A stretch of DNA of 64,000 nucleotides, taken from Streptomyces kurssanovii. Lineage in GTDB: Bacteria; Actinomycetota; Actinomycetes; Streptomycetales; Streptomycetaceae. Within the stretch, counting starts at the first letter, position 1, and every line of letters begins with the position of its first letter. Shown here piece after piece: positions 17,863 through 27,182 of the stretch. The notes beneath the pieces were generated by a model. The model saw only the letters and a program-made list of their open reading frames with translations. It had not been told where the DNA came from and ran no database searches. The DNA lies in the NCBI RefSeq assembly GCF_014649695.1, contig NZ_BMTN01000008.1, positions 124,001 to 188,000 on the forward strand, given 5' to 3'. Both the position numbers and the translations under genes were made by a program.

Positions 17863-19130
17863 TCGCAAGGGATCTCCACACGCAGCAGGGTCGGTCCACC
17901 GGGCGGGCTGGACAGGGAGATTGTGCCATCGAGCACGGACACCCGGTCCGCGAGTCCGGTCAGTCCGCTGCCCCGCCCCGCGTCGGCTCCTCCCCTGCCG
18001 TCGTCGCGCACTTCGAGAGCCAGCAGGCCGCCCTGGTGGCGGCCGGTCACCTCGGCGCGGCTCGCCCCGCTGTGTCTGCCGATGTTTGTGAGCGCCTCGC
18101 AGACCACGAAGTACGCGGCGGCCTCGACCTCCTCGGGCAGCCGGCCCGGCAGGTCGAGGGTGACGTCCACGGGGACGACGGACCGGTCGGCGGCGTCGGC
18201 GACGGCGGGCACGAGGCCGTGGTCGGCGAGAACCTTGGGGTGAATGCCCTGGATCAAATCGCGCAGTTCGGCCAGCGCCTTGCCCGCCTCGTCGTGCGCC
18301 TTGGCGAGCTGGTCGGCGAGCGGACCGGGCGGCGCGTCGAGACGCGCGAGTCCGAGGATCATGGAGAGAGCCACCAGCCGCTGCTGGGCGCCGTCGTGGA
18401 GGTCGCGTTCGATCCGGCGCCGCTCCGCCTCGAAGGCGTCCACCAACCGGACCCTGGAGCGGACCAGTTCGGCGACCCGCTCCCGTCGCTCGGGGTCCGC
18501 GGGCACGAGGAGGACCCGGGTCAGCTCGGCGCGACCGGCGGCGACGGCGCCGAGGACGTAGCCGCTCACCGCGAGCATGAGCAGCCCCACGGCTGCGGCG
18601 GCGAACGCCTGCGGCCACGAGGTCGCCAGCCACAGCTTGAGCACCCGCACCTCCTCGCCCCCGCCCACCGTGGCCATCACCAGGGGTGTGCCCAGCAGTG
18701 TCATCGGCACGCCGAGCACGACCCCGGCCACCAGCAGGTCCAGCGGCCACAGCACGGTCCCGAGGACCAGTGCGAAGCCCAGCTCCCGCCAGGTCGCCGG
18801 CTCACGGAACCGGGTACGCGCCCACACCACCGGACCGGGCCCGTCGGGCATCCGGTGGGGGCTGCGGGCCGGCCTGCTGTCGACGAGCCGGAGCCTGCGC
18901 CGCTCGAGAGCCGCCACCGGCAGTCCGGAGAGCGCCAGCACGACGAGCAGCGGCAGCCCGACGAGAACCACCGCGAGCACCCCGCCGACGACGACGCCCA
19001 CGAGCAGCACCACGAGCACGGAGAGGCCGACGGGCGCGCTGCTGAGCAGGTATCCGGCCGCCCGCCAGGGCCATGCGGTAAGCAGATAGCGGGGGTGCGC
19101 GAGGGCCTGCCGCACGGTGGGGAGACGCAT
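17838..19130 (-). CDS. Sensor histidine kinase (HisKA_3 type)
   Basis: This 430-residue membrane kinase has an N-terminal sensor with two pairs of hydrophobic segments (about residues 18-75 and 120-215). A HisKA_3 dimerisation domain follows, with the phospho-accepting histidine in ERRRIERDLHDGAQQRLVAL, then a HATPase_c domain (ALTNIGRHSGAS, DDGRGG, GSGLTGLADRV). It has no large extracellular domain, so it probably senses a membrane or cell-envelope state. The ATG at 19130 starts just ahead of the first amphipathic stretch. The frame is open further upstream without a ribosome-binding site. It forms an operon with the overlapping response-regulator gene. Confidence 0.9.
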   Translation of the reverse strand: MRLPTVRQALAHPRYLLTAWPWRAAGYLLSSAPVGLSVLVVLLVGVVVGGVLAVVLVGLPLLVVLALSGLPVAALERRRLRLVDSRPARSPHRMPDGPGPVVWARTRFREPATWRELGFALVLGTVLWPLDLLVAGVVLGVPMTLLGTPLVMATVGGGEEVRVLKLWLATSWPQAFAAAAVGLLMLAVSGYVLGAVAAGRAELTRVLLVPADPERRERVAELVRSRVRLVDAFEAERRRIERDLHDGAQQRLVALSMILGLARLDAPPGPLADQLAKAHDEAGKALAELRDLIQGIHPKVLADHGLVPAVADAADRSVVPVDVTLDLPGRLPEEVEAAAYFVVCEALTNIGRHSGASRAEVTGRHQGGLLALEVRDDGRGGADAGRGSGLTGLADRVSVLDGTISLSSPPGGPTLLRVEIPCEWRTEHCA

Positions 19131-19187
19131 GCGGATCACCGTAGAAGCCGCCGCCGTGCCGCGGCCATCCGCCCAGGCGGACAAGGA

Positions 19188-19207
19188 AGGTAGGGCCTGC
19201 CCTACCT
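19188..19207. promoter_or_regulatory. 20-bp palindrome upstream of the kinase gene
   Basis: AGGTAGGGC-CT-GCCCTACCT has perfect 9-bp arms and lies 58-77 nt upstream of the kinase start. A dimeric response regulator could bind here for autoregulation. Confidence 0.5.
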
Positions 19208-19317
19208 CCCCTTTGTCCCGATTCATCGGGTATTCCCGGCATTTCCGCTCACTCGTGCGGCCGCCTTCCGGTTGCCGTCGACCGGCGAGGGGCTCACCAT
19301 CGAGACAAACTCCGCGC

Positions 19318-19375
19318 TTGACAGAGCGTCACCCGGACAGCCGACCTCGATGCGACGTCATCTCATATGTGAGAT
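19318..19375 (+). promoter_or_regulatory. Promoter-proximal region and palindrome before the HTH-MurA gene
   Basis: A TTGACA hexamer at 19318 is followed by an inverted repeat ATCTCA-TATG-TGAGAT at 19360-19375. The repeat ends 12 nt before the ATG and covers the spot where a ribosome-binding site would sit. No Shine-Dalgarno sequence is seen, so the gene may be leaderless or weakly translated. Binding by the protein's own helix-turn-helix domain is an attractive possibility. Confidence 0.45.
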
Positions 19376-19387
19376 AGCCTCGCCGTC

Positions 19388-20917
19388 ATGTCAGACGACT
19401 ACCTCGTACGTATCGGCAAGCTCATCCGTGACGCCCGGCAGCATCGTGGCTGGACACAGACACAGCTCGCCGAAGCACTCGGCACCAGCCAGAGCGCGGT
19501 GAACCGCATCGAGCGCGGCAACCAGAACATCAGTCTTGAGATGATCGCGCGCATCGGCGAAGCGCTCGACAGCGAAATCGTCTCTCTCGGTTACGCCGGC
19601 CCGATGCATCTGCGCGTGGTCGGCGGGCGCCGGCTCTCCGGTTCCATCGACGTGAAGACGAGCAAGAACGCCTGTGTGGCACTGCTCTGCGGTTCGCTGC
19701 TCAACAACGGCCGCACGGTGCTGCGCCGCGTCGCCCGCATCGAAGAGGTCTACCGGCTGCTGGAGGTCCTGAACTCCATCGGTGTACGGACCCGTTGGAT
19801 CAACGACGGACACGACCTGGAGATCGTCCCCCCGGCCGGCTTCGACATGGACGCGATGGACGTGGAGGCCGCCCGCCGGACCCGGTCCATCATCATGTTC
19901 CTCGGTCCCCTCCTGCACCGGATGGACAACTTCCGTCTGCCGTACGCCGGGGGCTGCGACCTCGGGACGCGGACCATCGAGCCGCACATGATCGCCCTGC
20001 GTCGTTTCGGCCTGGACATCACGGCGACGGAGGGCATCTACCACGCGGTGGTGGACCGTTCCGTCTCCCCCGGCCGCCCCATCGTGCTGACCGAGCGCGG
20101 CGACACCGTGACCGAGAACGCGCTGCTGGCGGCCGCCAGGTACGACGGCGTCACCGTCATCCGCAACGCCTCCTCCAACTACATGGTCCAGGACCTGTGC
20201 TTCTTCCTGGAGGCGCTCGGGGTCAAGGTCGAGGGCGTCGGCTCGACGACACTGACCGTGCACGGCGTTCCGAACATCGACGTCGACGTCGACTACTCAC
20301 CCTCCGAGGACCCGGTCGAGGCGATGAGCCTGCTGGCCGCCGCGGTCGTCACCGAGTCCGAGCTGACGATCCGCCGGGTGCCGATCGAGTTCCTCGAGAT
20401 CGAGCTCTCGGTGCTCGAGGAGATGGGCCTCGACCACGACCGCACCCCCGAGTACGCCGCGGACAACGGGCGCACCCGGCTGGTGGACCTGACGGTGCGG
20501 CCCTCGAAACTCGAGGCGCCCATCGACAAGATCCACCCCATGCCGTTCCCCGGCCTGAACATCGACAACGTGCCGTTCTTCGCGGCGATCGCGGCCGTCG
20601 CCCAGGGCCAGACCCTGATCCACGACTGGGTCTACGACAACCGGGCCATCTACCTGACGGACCTCAACCGCCTCGGCGGCCGCCTCCAACTCCTCGACCC
20701 GCACCGCGTCCTGGTGGAGGGCCCGACCCGCTGGCGCGCCGCCGAGATGATGTGCCCGCCGGCGCTGCGCCCGGCGGTGGTCGTCCTGCTGGCGATGATG
20801 GCCGCCGAGGGCACGTCGGTGCTGCGCAACGTCTACGTGATCAACCGTGGCTACGAGGAGCTGGCCGAGCGGCTCAACTCCGTGGGCGCGCAGATCGAGA
20901 TCTTCCGCGACATCTGA
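19388..20917 (+). CDS. murA: XRE-HTH/MurA-like UDP-GlcNAc 1-carboxyvinyltransferase fusion
   Basis: This 509-residue protein joins an N-terminal Cro/C1-type helix-turn-helix (residues 5-62, TQTQLAEALGTSQSAVNRIE) to an EPSP-synthase-fold domain (about 72-505). The latter matches enolpyruvyl-UDP-GlcNAc synthase, the first committed enzyme of peptidoglycan synthesis. The PEP-binding Lys-Asn pair is in KTSKNACVAL. The catalytic Cys190 is in GGCDLGTR, so the enzyme is probably active. MurA itself is usually about 420 residues, and the extra length is the DNA-binding domain. Streptomyces carries such a second MurA paralogue next to acnA. Whether it regulates, catalyses or does both is open. Confidence 0.88.
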   Translation: MSDDYLVRIGKLIRDARQHRGWTQTQLAEALGTSQSAVNRIERGNQNISLEMIARIGEALDSEIVSLGYAGPMHLRVVGGRRLSGSIDVKTSKNACVALLCGSLLNNGRTVLRRVARIEEVYRLLEVLNSIGVRTRWINDGHDLEIVPPAGFDMDAMDVEAARRTRSIIMFLGPLLHRMDNFRLPYAGGCDLGTRTIEPHMIALRRFGLDITATEGIYHAVVDRSVSPGRPIVLTERGDTVTENALLAAARYDGVTVIRNASSNYMVQDLCFFLEALGVKVEGVGSTTLTVHGVPNIDVDVDYSPSEDPVEAMSLLAAAVVTESELTIRRVPIEFLEIELSVLEEMGLDHDRTPEYAADNGRTRLVDLTVRPSKLEAPIDKIHPMPFPGLNIDNVPFFAAIAAVAQGQTLIHDWVYDNRAIYLTDLNRLGGRLQLLDPHRVLVEGPTRWRAAEMMCPPALRPAVVVLLAMMAAEGTSVLRNVYVINRGYEELAERLNSVGAQIEIFRDI

Positions 20918-20929
20918 CGGACGAACCCC

Positions 20930-20962
20930 CGCACCCCCTTCCGCCCGGCAGAAGGGGGTGCG
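20930..20962. terminator. Bidirectional hairpin terminator between murA and the CBS gene
   Basis: An 11-bp perfect stem (CGCACCCCCTT with AAGGGGGTGCG, 11-nt loop) lies between two converging genes, 12 nt from each stop codon. Confidence 0.8.
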
Positions 20963-20974
20963 TCGTCATGCCGG

Positions 20975-21799
20975 TCAGGTCGAGATCGCTTCGAGCAGGT
21001 CGCCGACCTTCGGGTCGGGCAGGGCGCGTGCGACGTCGGCCTGGGCGACGATGCCGACCAGCGTGTGGCCGTCGATGACCGGAAGCCGGCGCACCTTGTG
21101 CCGGCTCATGGTCCGCAGGACCTCTTCGGCCTCGTCGTCGGCGCCGATGGTCACGACTTCTCCCTGGGCGAGGTCGCCGGCCTTCACCTGGGCGGGATCG
21201 TTGCCGGCGCCCAGAACCTTCACGACGATGTCGCGGTCGGTGAGCATGCCCTTGAGCCGTTCGTCGGTGCCGCAGATGGGCAGCGCCCCGACGCCCAGCT
21301 CGGTCATCTTCTTCGCCGCGTCCAGGGCGGTCTCCTTGGCGCCGATGCAGGTGGCGTCCGGGGTCATGATCTCGCGTGCGGTCGTCATCGTGGATTTCTC
21401 CTCATCGTTCCCGGTGGACTCGGTGACGGGTTGTGCGCCCGCGGTTCCGGCGGGGGCGGCGAGAACGCCGTCGCCCCGGCGCAGGACGGCGTAACCGACC
21501 CCTATGCCGAGGGCGACGGGCCATTCCAGTACGTCCGCGGCCCCGAGGACGCCCAGGCCGAGGTAGAGCGGGAGGCCCTTCTTGGCGGGCAGGACCTGCC
21601 GGGCCACGGCGACGGGAAGCATCGCGGCGTTCAGCGCGCCGCTCGCCACCCGGCCGGGTGAGGGCATGGTCAGGGGGACCGTGCGCCGCTTCGCCTCCGA
21701 CGATGGTGTGCTCCCCTCGGAAGGGGGGCCGGCAAGGCGCTCACCGGGGGCGGCGGTTCCGGTGCCGGACGGGAAGTGCGTTCGGGGTGTGGAGGTCAC
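20975..21799 (-). CDS. CBS-pair protein with N-terminal hydrophobic extension
   Basis: The 274-codon frame has two parts. Residues 1-137 hold a Pro/Ser-rich start and a hydrophobic segment (GLPLYLGLGVLGAADVLEWP) like small actinobacterial membrane proteins. Residues 138-274 are two CBS domains (AREIMTPDATCIG, LTDRDIVVK, GDLAQGEVVTIG, VRRLPVIDG), which sense adenine nucleotides. The GTG at 21799 has GAGG 9 nt upstream. An internal ATG at 21388 has its own GGAG at 9 nt, so the CBS part may also be made alone as 137 residues. The gene is divergent from the P-type ATPase. CBS proteins and such ATPases often occur in actinobacterial dormancy or stress sets, which is context only. Confidence 0.75.
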   Translation of the reverse strand: MTSTPRTHFPSGTGTAAPGERLAGPPSEGSTPSSEAKRRTVPLTMPSPGRVASGALNAAMLPVAVARQVLPAKKGLPLYLGLGVLGAADVLEWPVALGIGVGYAVLRRGDGVLAAPAGTAGAQPVTESTGNDEEKSTMTTAREIMTPDATCIGAKETALDAAKKMTELGVGALPICGTDERLKGMLTDRDIVVKVLGAGNDPAQVKAGDLAQGEVVTIGADDEAEEVLRTMSRHKVRRLPVIDGHTLVGIVAQADVARALPDPKVGDLLEAIST

Positions 21800-21943
21800 T
21801 GGTATCGCCTCGACTGTTCGATCAGGACTTCTGGAACCCTTATCAATAGGTCTATCCCGTATCGCCTCTTTCATGAGCGTCGATGAGACTGCCGGTGAAG
21901 GTTTCATTCGCACCGACCGCTCTGATGCGAGGAGGCACGCCTC

Positions 21944-24900
21944 ATGCCGCCGGAGCATGCCTCGGCCCTCGGAACGCCGCCGTTCCTGCGTTCGATCGTC
22001 TCCGGCGTCGCCTCGTGTGCGGCGTCCGGTGCCCGCGCCGCCTGGGGGATGGCGGAAGGTCTGCTGGCCGGCCCCGGCCGTGACGTGTGGTGGTCGTCCG
22101 AGCGCTGTTACATCGCGGTCTGCGGTGTCCACGGCGCGGGCGGGGAGGCCGTCGCCCGCCGTGTGGTGCGAGCCGTGGAGGGGCATCCGGGGGTGTTGTG
22201 GGCCCGGGTGAACGCGCCCATGGAACGGGTGATCATCGCGGTCGGTTCGCCCGCTCCCCCCGAGAGTGAGCTGGTCGCGCTGGTCGAGCAGGCCGAAGGC
22301 GACCATGCCGCGGACGCGGAGGCGTTCGACGAGTGGCAGCCGGAGCCGCGGCACCCGGCGGAGGGTCCGCCCTCCCCGGCGGTGCCGGCTCTGGTCGCGG
22401 ACACTCTGGGACTCGCCCTGGTGACGTTCCGGCGACTCGCTCCCTGGTTCGGCCTGCCGCCGGAGATCTCCGGCGGCATCGACGCGGTTCGCTACCATCC
22501 GCGGCTTCGGCACCTGATCGAGGACATCGGCCCACGTGAGCAGGTCGATTCGCTGCTTCCGGTGATCGGCGCGCTGGTGCAGGGTGTGGCCACAGGCGGT
22601 GGAGGGCTCGCCCTGGACGTACTGCAGCGTCTGGCGGTGTGGCGGGAGGCGGACGCCGAGCGCACGGCGTGGCGCGAGCGCGAGGCCGCGCTCGTCCGGG
22701 GACCCGAAGAAGCCTCGGCCGACGCGGTCACGACCGGCCGGGCCGGCCGGCCGCCGCAGGACGCCGCCGACCGGTATGCGGAGCGGTCGATGGCAGCGGG
22801 CATCGCCGCCGCTACGGCCGCCCTGCCGTTCGCAGGCGTCCGCAAGGCGATCGCGATCGGGCTGGCCTCGGTGCCGAAGGCGCCCGGCGCGGGGCGTGAG
22901 GGCTTCGCAACGGCTCTGGGCCGGTATCTGGCCCTGCGCGGCGTGGTGACGATGGACCGCACCGCGCTGCGGCGCCTGGGGCAGGTGGACACCATCGTCC
23001 TGGAGGAGAGCGCGCTTCGGGGGGACCGGTACGAGCCGGTGGACCTGGAGCTGCTGGAGGGCGCTGATCCCGAGCAGGTCTCCGAGCGGCTGTTCGCGAT
23101 CTTCGATTCCGATGCGCCTCTGGCCGTCGGGCGCGCGGGCGACTGGGTGCTCGGGCCGCTGGACGAGCTGGACCTGGAAGGGCGGACCGGTAACAAGGCG
23201 GCGAGGCGGCTGCGGAGACGGGGCAGCGAGAAGACCCTCGGACTGGCTCAGGGCCGTCGGCTCCAGGCGGTGGCGGGGCTGGGCACCGAGTCGGCGCCCG
23301 GAGCGGAGGCCGTCGCCGCGGCGGCGCGACGGGCCGGCGCTCGGGTCGTGGTCGCGTCCGACCAGGAGAGCCCCGGCTTGACGTTCGCCGATGCCGTGGT
23401 GCCCGCGGGCGATCGCCTGGCGGCGTCCGTCCGTGGCCTGCAGGCCGATGGCGCGGTCGTTCTGCTGATCTCCGGTGATCCCCGCGCGCTGGGCGCGGCC
23501 GACTGCGCGATCGGTGTGCAACGCGAGGACGCGCACACCCCATGGGGCGCCCACGTTCTGGTCGGAGCGGACCTGGAGGCAGCAGGCCTGATCGTCGACG
23601 CGGTGGGGGTTGCCGCGGTGGTGGACCGCGACAGCCACTACCTGGCCGCGGGAGGGAGCGGGGTCGGCGCTGTCGCCGCCCTGCAGGGGCCCGCCTGGCG
23701 GGCGACCGCGCGGGTCCTCGCCGTGAGCAACACGGCCGGGGCCGTGGCCTTCTGCCTCGGCACCTGGCGCGCCCGGCAGTTGCTCAGCCGCCCCTTCACG
23801 CCGCCGGTGACCCGCGTCCCCTGGCATATCATGCCGGCCGACCGCGTCATGGAGCGGCTGGGAACCCGTGCGGAGGGTCTCTCCGCGCAGGAAGCGGCCG
23901 CCCGCAGCCCCGAGGCGCACGCGGGGGAACCGGCGAAGCTGACCTTGCCGTACGCCTTCGTCGAAGAGCTCTCCAATCCGCTCACCCCGATCCTCGCCGC
24001 CGGCGCCGCTCTCGCCGCGGCCGTGGGCTCCCGGACCGACGCCGCTCTGGTCGCCGCCATCACCGGTGTCTCCGCACTGGTCGGCGGCGTCCAGCGGGTG
24101 CGGACCGATCACGCGCTCGCCGAACTCTTCGCCCGGTCGGCCATCGGGGCCCGGGTACGACGCGAGGGGCGCGAGCGTCTGGTCGCCTCGGGGGATCTGG
24201 TCCCCGGCGACATCGTCTCGCTCGGGCCCGACTTCGTGGTGCCCGCGGACTGCCGACTGCTGGAGGCGGAAGGCCTCGAGGTCGACGAGTCCTCCCTCAC
24301 CGGGGAATCCCTGGCCGTGAGCAAGGATCCCGCGCCGGTGGTCGCCGCACACATCACCGGACGCCGATCGATGCTCTACGAGGGCACGACCGTCTCCGCC
24401 GGACGGGCCGTCGCCGTCGTCGTGGCGACCGGCTCGGCAACGGAAGCCGGACGCAGTCTCGCCACCGCCCGCCAGGCAGCACCGGAAACGGGCGTGGAGG
24501 CCCGGCTCTCCTCGCTCACCCGCGCCAGCATGCCCATCGCCCTGGGGTCCGCCGCCGCCGTCGCCCTCTCCGGCCTTCTCCACGGCCGCCCCCTGACCGA
24601 CAATCTCGCCTCCGCCGTCAACCTGGCCGTCGCCTCCGTCCCCGAGGGCCTGCCCTTCCTCGTCAATGCCGCGCAGCTCGCCGCGGCGCGGCGCCTGGCC
24701 GACAGGGGCGCCCTCGTACGCAACCCCCGCACGATCGAGGCGCTGGGCCGCGCCGACGTCCTCTGCTTCGACAAGACCGGGACCCTGACCGAGGGAACCC
24801 TGGAGCTCTCCGGCGTCAGTCATGGCGAGGACGCCGTCGCCCTCGACCGGCTCGACACCCTCCACAAGGACGTTCTCGCCGCGGCGCTGCGTGCCACGCC

Positions 24901-26377
24901 GCCCGCCCGTCAGGCAGAACCGATGGCCCACCGGACCGACCGCGCCATCGTGGACGGCGCTCGCCGGGCGAACGTCACCACCCGTACCGGCGCGGCCCGT
25001 TGGCGGCGCACGGACGCTCTTCCCTTCGAGCCGGCCAGGGCGTACCACGCCACCGTCGGCCACACCGGCGGCGGTGTCCTGCTCAGCGTGAAGGGGGCGC
25101 CGGAGAATGTCGTCGCCCGATGCACCCGGCGCCGGCAGCCGCACGGGGCCGTCGCTCTCGACGAAGGGGCCAGGACAGCCCTCGCCGGAGCGGCCGAGGA
25201 ACTCGCGGCGGCGGGCCGAAGGGTCCTGGCCGTGGCCGAACGCCGTATGGAGACCGGTGAGGACCTCACGGACGAAGCCGTACAGGGGCTGGTCTTCCTC
25301 GGTTTCGTCACACTCGCCGATCCGGTACGCGACAGCGCGGCACCCGCGACGGCACGGCTGCGCGAGGCCGGCGTGCACACCGTCATGCTCACCGGCGACC
25401 ATCCGGCCACCGCCGACGCCATCGCCTCCACCATCAGTGACGACGTCGCGCAGCTCAAGGTCAGCACCGGCCCGGAGATCGACGAACTGGACGACGACGC
25501 CCTGGACGAGCTGCTGCCCACCGTCGACGTCATCGCCCGCTGCAGCCCCGGTCACAAGGTCAGGATCGTCCAGGCCTACCAGCGCATCGGCAGAGTCGTG
25601 GCGATGACCGGCGACGGGGCCAACGACGCTCCCGCCATCCGCCTCGCCGACGTCGGTATCGCACTCGGGCGCCGCGGCACCCCGGCCGCGACCGCAGCCG
25701 CGGACCTCGTCGTGACCGACGACCGGCTGGAGACCATCGTCTCCGCCCTCATGGAAGGCCGGGCCATGTGGACCTCCGTCCGTGCGGCGCTCGCCATCCT
25801 CATCGGCGGGAACCTCGGCGAGGTCACCTTCAGCGTCCTCACCTCCGCGATCACCGGTGCCACGCCGCTCAACGCACGTCAGATCATGCTCGTGAACCTG
25901 CTCACCGACCTCGCCCCGTCCCTCGCCATCGCGGTGCGTGAGCCGTCCGGCCAGACCGGCGAGCGCCTCCTCGCCGAGGGCCCCCACCGCTCGCTGGGCA
26001 CCGCCCTCACCCACGAGATGCTGGCCCGCGGCATCGTCACCGCCCTCGGCGCCGGCATGGCCTGGACGGCGGCCCGCCTCACGGGCCGCGGCCGGCGCGC
26101 GGCCACCGTGGCCCTCGCGGCCGTCGTCGGCACCCAGCTCGCCCAGACCCTCACCACCGGCGGCACCGACCGCAATGTGCTGATGGCCGGACTGGGCTCC
26201 GCGGCCGTCCTCGTCGCCATCATCCAGGTCCCCGGCGTCAGCCACTTCTTCGGCTGCACACCGCTCGGGCCCGTCGCCTGGGGCATCACCTTCGGAGCCG
26301 TCACCGGCGCCACTCTCCTCGGCCACGTCCTCGCCCCGTGGGTCACCTCACGTCTCGCCCCTGGCGACAGCGGGTGA
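21944..26377 (+). CDS. Very large cation-transporting P-type ATPase (CtpH/CtpI-like)
   Basis: This 1477-residue membrane pump is roughly twice the usual P-type ATPase length. The first 600 or so residues form an actinobacterial extension with hydrophobic stretches, as in mycobacterial CtpH and CtpI. The core follows: actuator TGES (about residue 786), PEGLP in the fourth core helix, the phosphorylated Asp943 in CFDKTGTLTEG, and the hinge motif GDGANDAP near 1223. PEGLP is characteristic of type II pumps rather than heavy-metal CPx pumps, so Ca2+, Mg2+ or a similar ion is more likely than copper or zinc. The ATG has GAGGAGG 10 nt upstream. The true ion is not known. Confidence 0.88.
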   Translation: MPPEHASALGTPPFLRSIVSGVASCAASGARAAWGMAEGLLAGPGRDVWWSSERCYIAVCGVHGAGGEAVARRVVRAVEGHPGVLWARVNAPMERVIIAVGSPAPPESELVALVEQAEGDHAADAEAFDEWQPEPRHPAEGPPSPAVPALVADTLGLALVTFRRLAPWFGLPPEISGGIDAVRYHPRLRHLIEDIGPREQVDSLLPVIGALVQGVATGGGGLALDVLQRLAVWREADAERTAWREREAALVRGPEEASADAVTTGRAGRPPQDAADRYAERSMAAGIAAATAALPFAGVRKAIAIGLASVPKAPGAGREGFATALGRYLALRGVVTMDRTALRRLGQVDTIVLEESALRGDRYEPVDLELLEGADPEQVSERLFAIFDSDAPLAVGRAGDWVLGPLDELDLEGRTGNKAARRLRRRGSEKTLGLAQGRRLQAVAGLGTESAPGAEAVAAAARRAGARVVVASDQESPGLTFADAVVPAGDRLAASVRGLQADGAVVLLISGDPRALGAADCAIGVQREDAHTPWGAHVLVGADLEAAGLIVDAVGVAAVVDRDSHYLAAGGSGVGAVAALQGPAWRATARVLAVSNTAGAVAFCLGTWRARQLLSRPFTPPVTRVPWHIMPADRVMERLGTRAEGLSAQEAAARSPEAHAGEPAKLTLPYAFVEELSNPLTPILAAGAALAAAVGSRTDAALVAAITGVSALVGGVQRVRTDHALAELFARSAIGARVRREGRERLVASGDLVPGDIVSLGPDFVVPADCRLLEAEGLEVDESSLTGESLAVSKDPAPVVAAHITGRRSMLYEGTTVSAGRAVAVVVATGSATEAGRSLATARQAAPETGVEARLSSLTRASMPIALGSAAAVALSGLLHGRPLTDNLASAVNLAVASVPEGLPFLVNAAQLAAARRLADRGALVRNPRTIEALGRADVLCFDKTGTLTEGTLELSGVSHGEDAVALDRLDTLHKDVLAAALRATPPARQAEPMAHRTDRAIVDGARRANVTTRTGAARWRRTDALPFEPARAYHATVGHTGGGVLLSVKGAPENVVARCTRRRQPHGAVALDEGARTALAGAAEELAAAGRRVLAVAERRMETGEDLTDEAVQGLVFLGFVTLADPVRDSAAPATARLREAGVHTVMLTGDHPATADAIASTISDDVAQLKVSTGPEIDELDDDALDELLPTVDVIARCSPGHKVRIVQAYQRIGRVVAMTGDGANDAPAIRLADVGIALGRRGTPAATAAADLVVTDDRLETIVSALMEGRAMWTSVRAALAILIGGNLGEVTFSVLTSAITGATPLNARQIMLVNLLTDLAPSLAIAVREPSGQTGERLLAEGPHRSLGTALTHEMLARGIVTALGAGMAWTAARLTGRGRRAATVALAAVVGTQLAQTLTTGGTDRNVLMAGLGSAAVLVAIIQVPGVSHFFGCTPLGPVAWGITFGAVTGATLLGHVLAPWVTSRLAPGDSG

Positions 26378-26417
26378 TCCGCGGACACAGGGCATAGCCA
26401 CCGACGAAGGGCATGTC

Positions 26418-27146
26418 ATGAAGTTCGCGGTCATCGGCGGTACCGGGCTCATCGGGTCGCAGGTCGTCGACCATCTGAACGCCGCCGGTCATGAGGCGGT
26501 ACCGCACGCGCTGTCCACCGGGGTCGACGTCATCAGCGGCCAGGGACTGGACGAGGCGGTGGCGGGGGCCGAGGTCGTCGTCAACGTCACCAACTCCCCG
26601 ACCTTCGACGAAGCCTCCCCCGCCTTCTTCCGGACCTCGATGGACAACCTGCTGGCCGCGTCCGTGAAGGCCGGCGTCCGTCACTTCGTGATCCTGTCGA
26701 TCGTCGGTGTGGACCAGGTGCCGGAGCTGGACTACTACCGGGCCAAGGCGCTCCAGGAGGAGATCCTCAAGGCCGGACCGGTCCCCTACTCGATCGTCCG
26801 CGCCACGCAGTTCATGGAGTTCATCGACGCGGTCCTGTCCTGGACCGCCGACGGCGACACCGTCCGGCTGCCCGCCACGCCGATCCAGCCGATCGCCTCC
26901 AAGGACGTGGCCCGCGCGGTGGCGGACGTCGCCGCGGGCACACCGCTGGGGGGCGTTCACAACATCGCCGGCCCCGAGATCTTCCCCCTGGACGAACTGG
27001 GCCGGATCACGCTGGCCCACCATTCCGACGGCCGCACCGTCGTCACCGACCCCGCCGCCGGCATGTTCGGTGCCGTCAAGGGTGACGTCCTCACCGACAA
27101 GAACGCCCACCTCGCCCCCACCCACTACGCCGACTGGCTCGCCTGA
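26418..27146 (+). CDS. Atypical SDR / NmrA-like NAD(P)-binding protein
   Basis: This 242-residue cytoplasmic protein has a Rossmann fold. The dinucleotide motif is VIGGTGLIGSQ at residues 5-15. The fold continues with HFVILSIVGVDQ and an YYRAKALQEE stretch similar to the Tyr-x3-Lys of SDR enzymes. The rest resembles NmrA/atypical SDR proteins that act as reductases or redox sensors. The ATG has AAGG upstream. The gene lies 40 bp after the ATPase on the same strand and may be co-transcribed with it. The substrate cannot be predicted. Confidence 0.82.
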   Translation: MKFAVIGGTGLIGSQVVDHLNAAGHEAVPHALSTGVDVISGQGLDEAVAGAEVVVNVTNSPTFDEASPAFFRTSMDNLLAASVKAGVRHFVILSIVGVDQVPELDYYRAKALQEEILKAGPVPYSIVRATQFMEFIDAVLSWTADGDTVRLPATPIQPIASKDVARAVADVAAGTPLGGVHNIAGPEIFPLDELGRITLAHHSDGRTVVTDPAAGMFGAVKGDVLTDKNAHLAPTHYADWLA

Positions 27147-27153
27147 ACACCGT

Positions 27154-27177
27154 GGGCGGCCGTCGCGGCGGCCGCCC
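27154..27177. terminator. Hairpin terminator between converging genes
   Basis: A 9-bp perfect stem (GGGCGGCCG with CGGCCGCCC, 6-nt loop) lies between the SDR stop and the lipoprotein stop. Confidence 0.7.
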
Positions 27178-27182
27178 AGGGG

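Noticed and set aside
20975-26326. 1783-codon frame opposite the P-type ATPase gene
   Set aside because: Only its end (the CBS protein) is real. The rest mirrors the ATPase gene, which has intact catalytic motifs on the other strand.
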